From Flavobacterium sp. Root420 (GTDB taxonomy: Bacteria; Bacteroidota; Bacteroidia; Flavobacteriales; Flavobacteriaceae), in the NCBI RefSeq assembly GCF_001427905.1, contig NZ_LMEF01000006.1, positions 24,230 to 88,229 on the forward strand: a stretch of 64,000 nt of DNA. Direction: 5' to 3'. The notes under the pieces were generated by a model, which saw only the letters and a program-made list of their open reading frames with translations, did not search any database and had not been told where the DNA came from. Positions 63,923 through 64,000 of this stretch are shown in pieces (the first letter of the stretch is position 1; the number at the start of each line of letters is the position of its first letter). Position numbers and translations under genes: made by a program.

Positions 63923-64000
63923 TTATGCTGCAATTTTCTTTCTTAAGTTGTGTCCTAAAGCCATTAATCCGAACTCTAATTCTACTTTTTGAAGTCCTTT
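63923..64000 (-). mobile_element. 3' end of a transposase gene (cut by window edge)
   Basis: On the minus strand the last 78 bases encode the C-terminal 25 residues KGLQKVELEFGLMALGHN followed by LRKKIAA and a stop codon. This is the typical end of DDE transposases of the IS1182/IS5-like group, which finish with G(L)xKVxxEfGLxxLahNLrK. Only this tail is inside the window, so the element's identity, length and intactness cannot be judged. A terminal repeat of the element should lie between 63800 and 63920 but I cannot define it. Confidence 0.65.

Noticed and set aside
1..64000. tRNA, rRNA, riboswitch or replication origin
   Set aside because: The longer intergenic gaps were read for cloverleaf, conserved aptamer or iteron patterns and none was found.

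Overview
The window is an AT-rich, gene-dense chromosomal segment of a gliding member of the Bacteroidota, almost certainly a Flavobacterium. The evidence is the full-length gliding/type IX secretion protein SprA, a RemB homologue, a PorP/SprF-family protein, the alternative complex III oxidase operon, and promoters of the Bacteroidota type (TAnnTTTG -7 box) with no Shine-Dalgarno motifs. The order sprA - gcvH - vanZ - deoC - remB matches my recollection of F. johnsoniae. This is core genome: I see no tRNA, rRNA, CRISPR array or prophage, and only one mobile-element trace, the 3' end of a transposase gene at the right edge.

Layout. 1-5.1 kb: 3' part of bamA, two OmpH/Skp-type periplasmic proteins and murI, all on the plus strand. 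5.1-7.7 kb: an outer-membrane protein and a DUF4270 lipoprotein on the minus strand. 7.9-12.1 kb: a plus-strand signalling cassette (beta-rich exported protein, Kelch lipoprotein, DUF4907 lipoprotein, LytS-like histidine kinase, LytTR response regulator). The divergent intergenic region between these two blocks carries a four-fold repeat with an exact 20-bp period. 12.1-16.2 kb: gamma-carbonic anhydrase, PorP/SprF protein, two-headed NifU protein, an amphipathic helical protein and an MscS channel. 16.2-24.0 kb: a minus-strand set coding for a MacAB-TolC-like efflux system with a separate ATPase, two permeases, two adaptors and one TolC, followed by tsaB. 24.2-30.8 kb: DUF4403 lipoprotein, then a minus-strand oxidase biogenesis block (ctaB, two subunit III genes, subunit IV, a degenerate SCO-like protein, SCO, DUF420, small Cys protein). 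31-42 kb: remB, deoC, vanZ, gcvH, sprA. 42-49 kb: ruvA, maeB, CBS protein, queG, cytochrome P450, ruvB. 49.3-51.2 kb: an ECF sigma cassette with an exported alpha/beta hydrolase and a four-helix membrane protein. 51.7-63.2 kb: the alternative complex III/aa3 oxidase operon actABCDEF-cox2-cox1. 63.4-64 kb: a SPOR-domain protein and the transposase end.

How the genes work together. Two themes dominate. The first is the outer membrane and cell surface: BamA with Skp-like chaperones, SprA as the type IX translocon, PorP/SprF, RemB and several lipoproteins. The second is respiration: the menaquinol:cytochrome c oxidoreductase and oxidase subunits I/II are in one operon, while subunits III/IV, heme O synthase and the copper-delivery proteins sit 20 kb away. 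The most noteworthy uncharacterised items are the Kelch/DUF4907/LytS/LytTR cassette with its candidate operator array, the cysteine-less SCO-like protein, the His-rich extensions on ActF and Cox1, and a family of terminators that share the same stem sequence.
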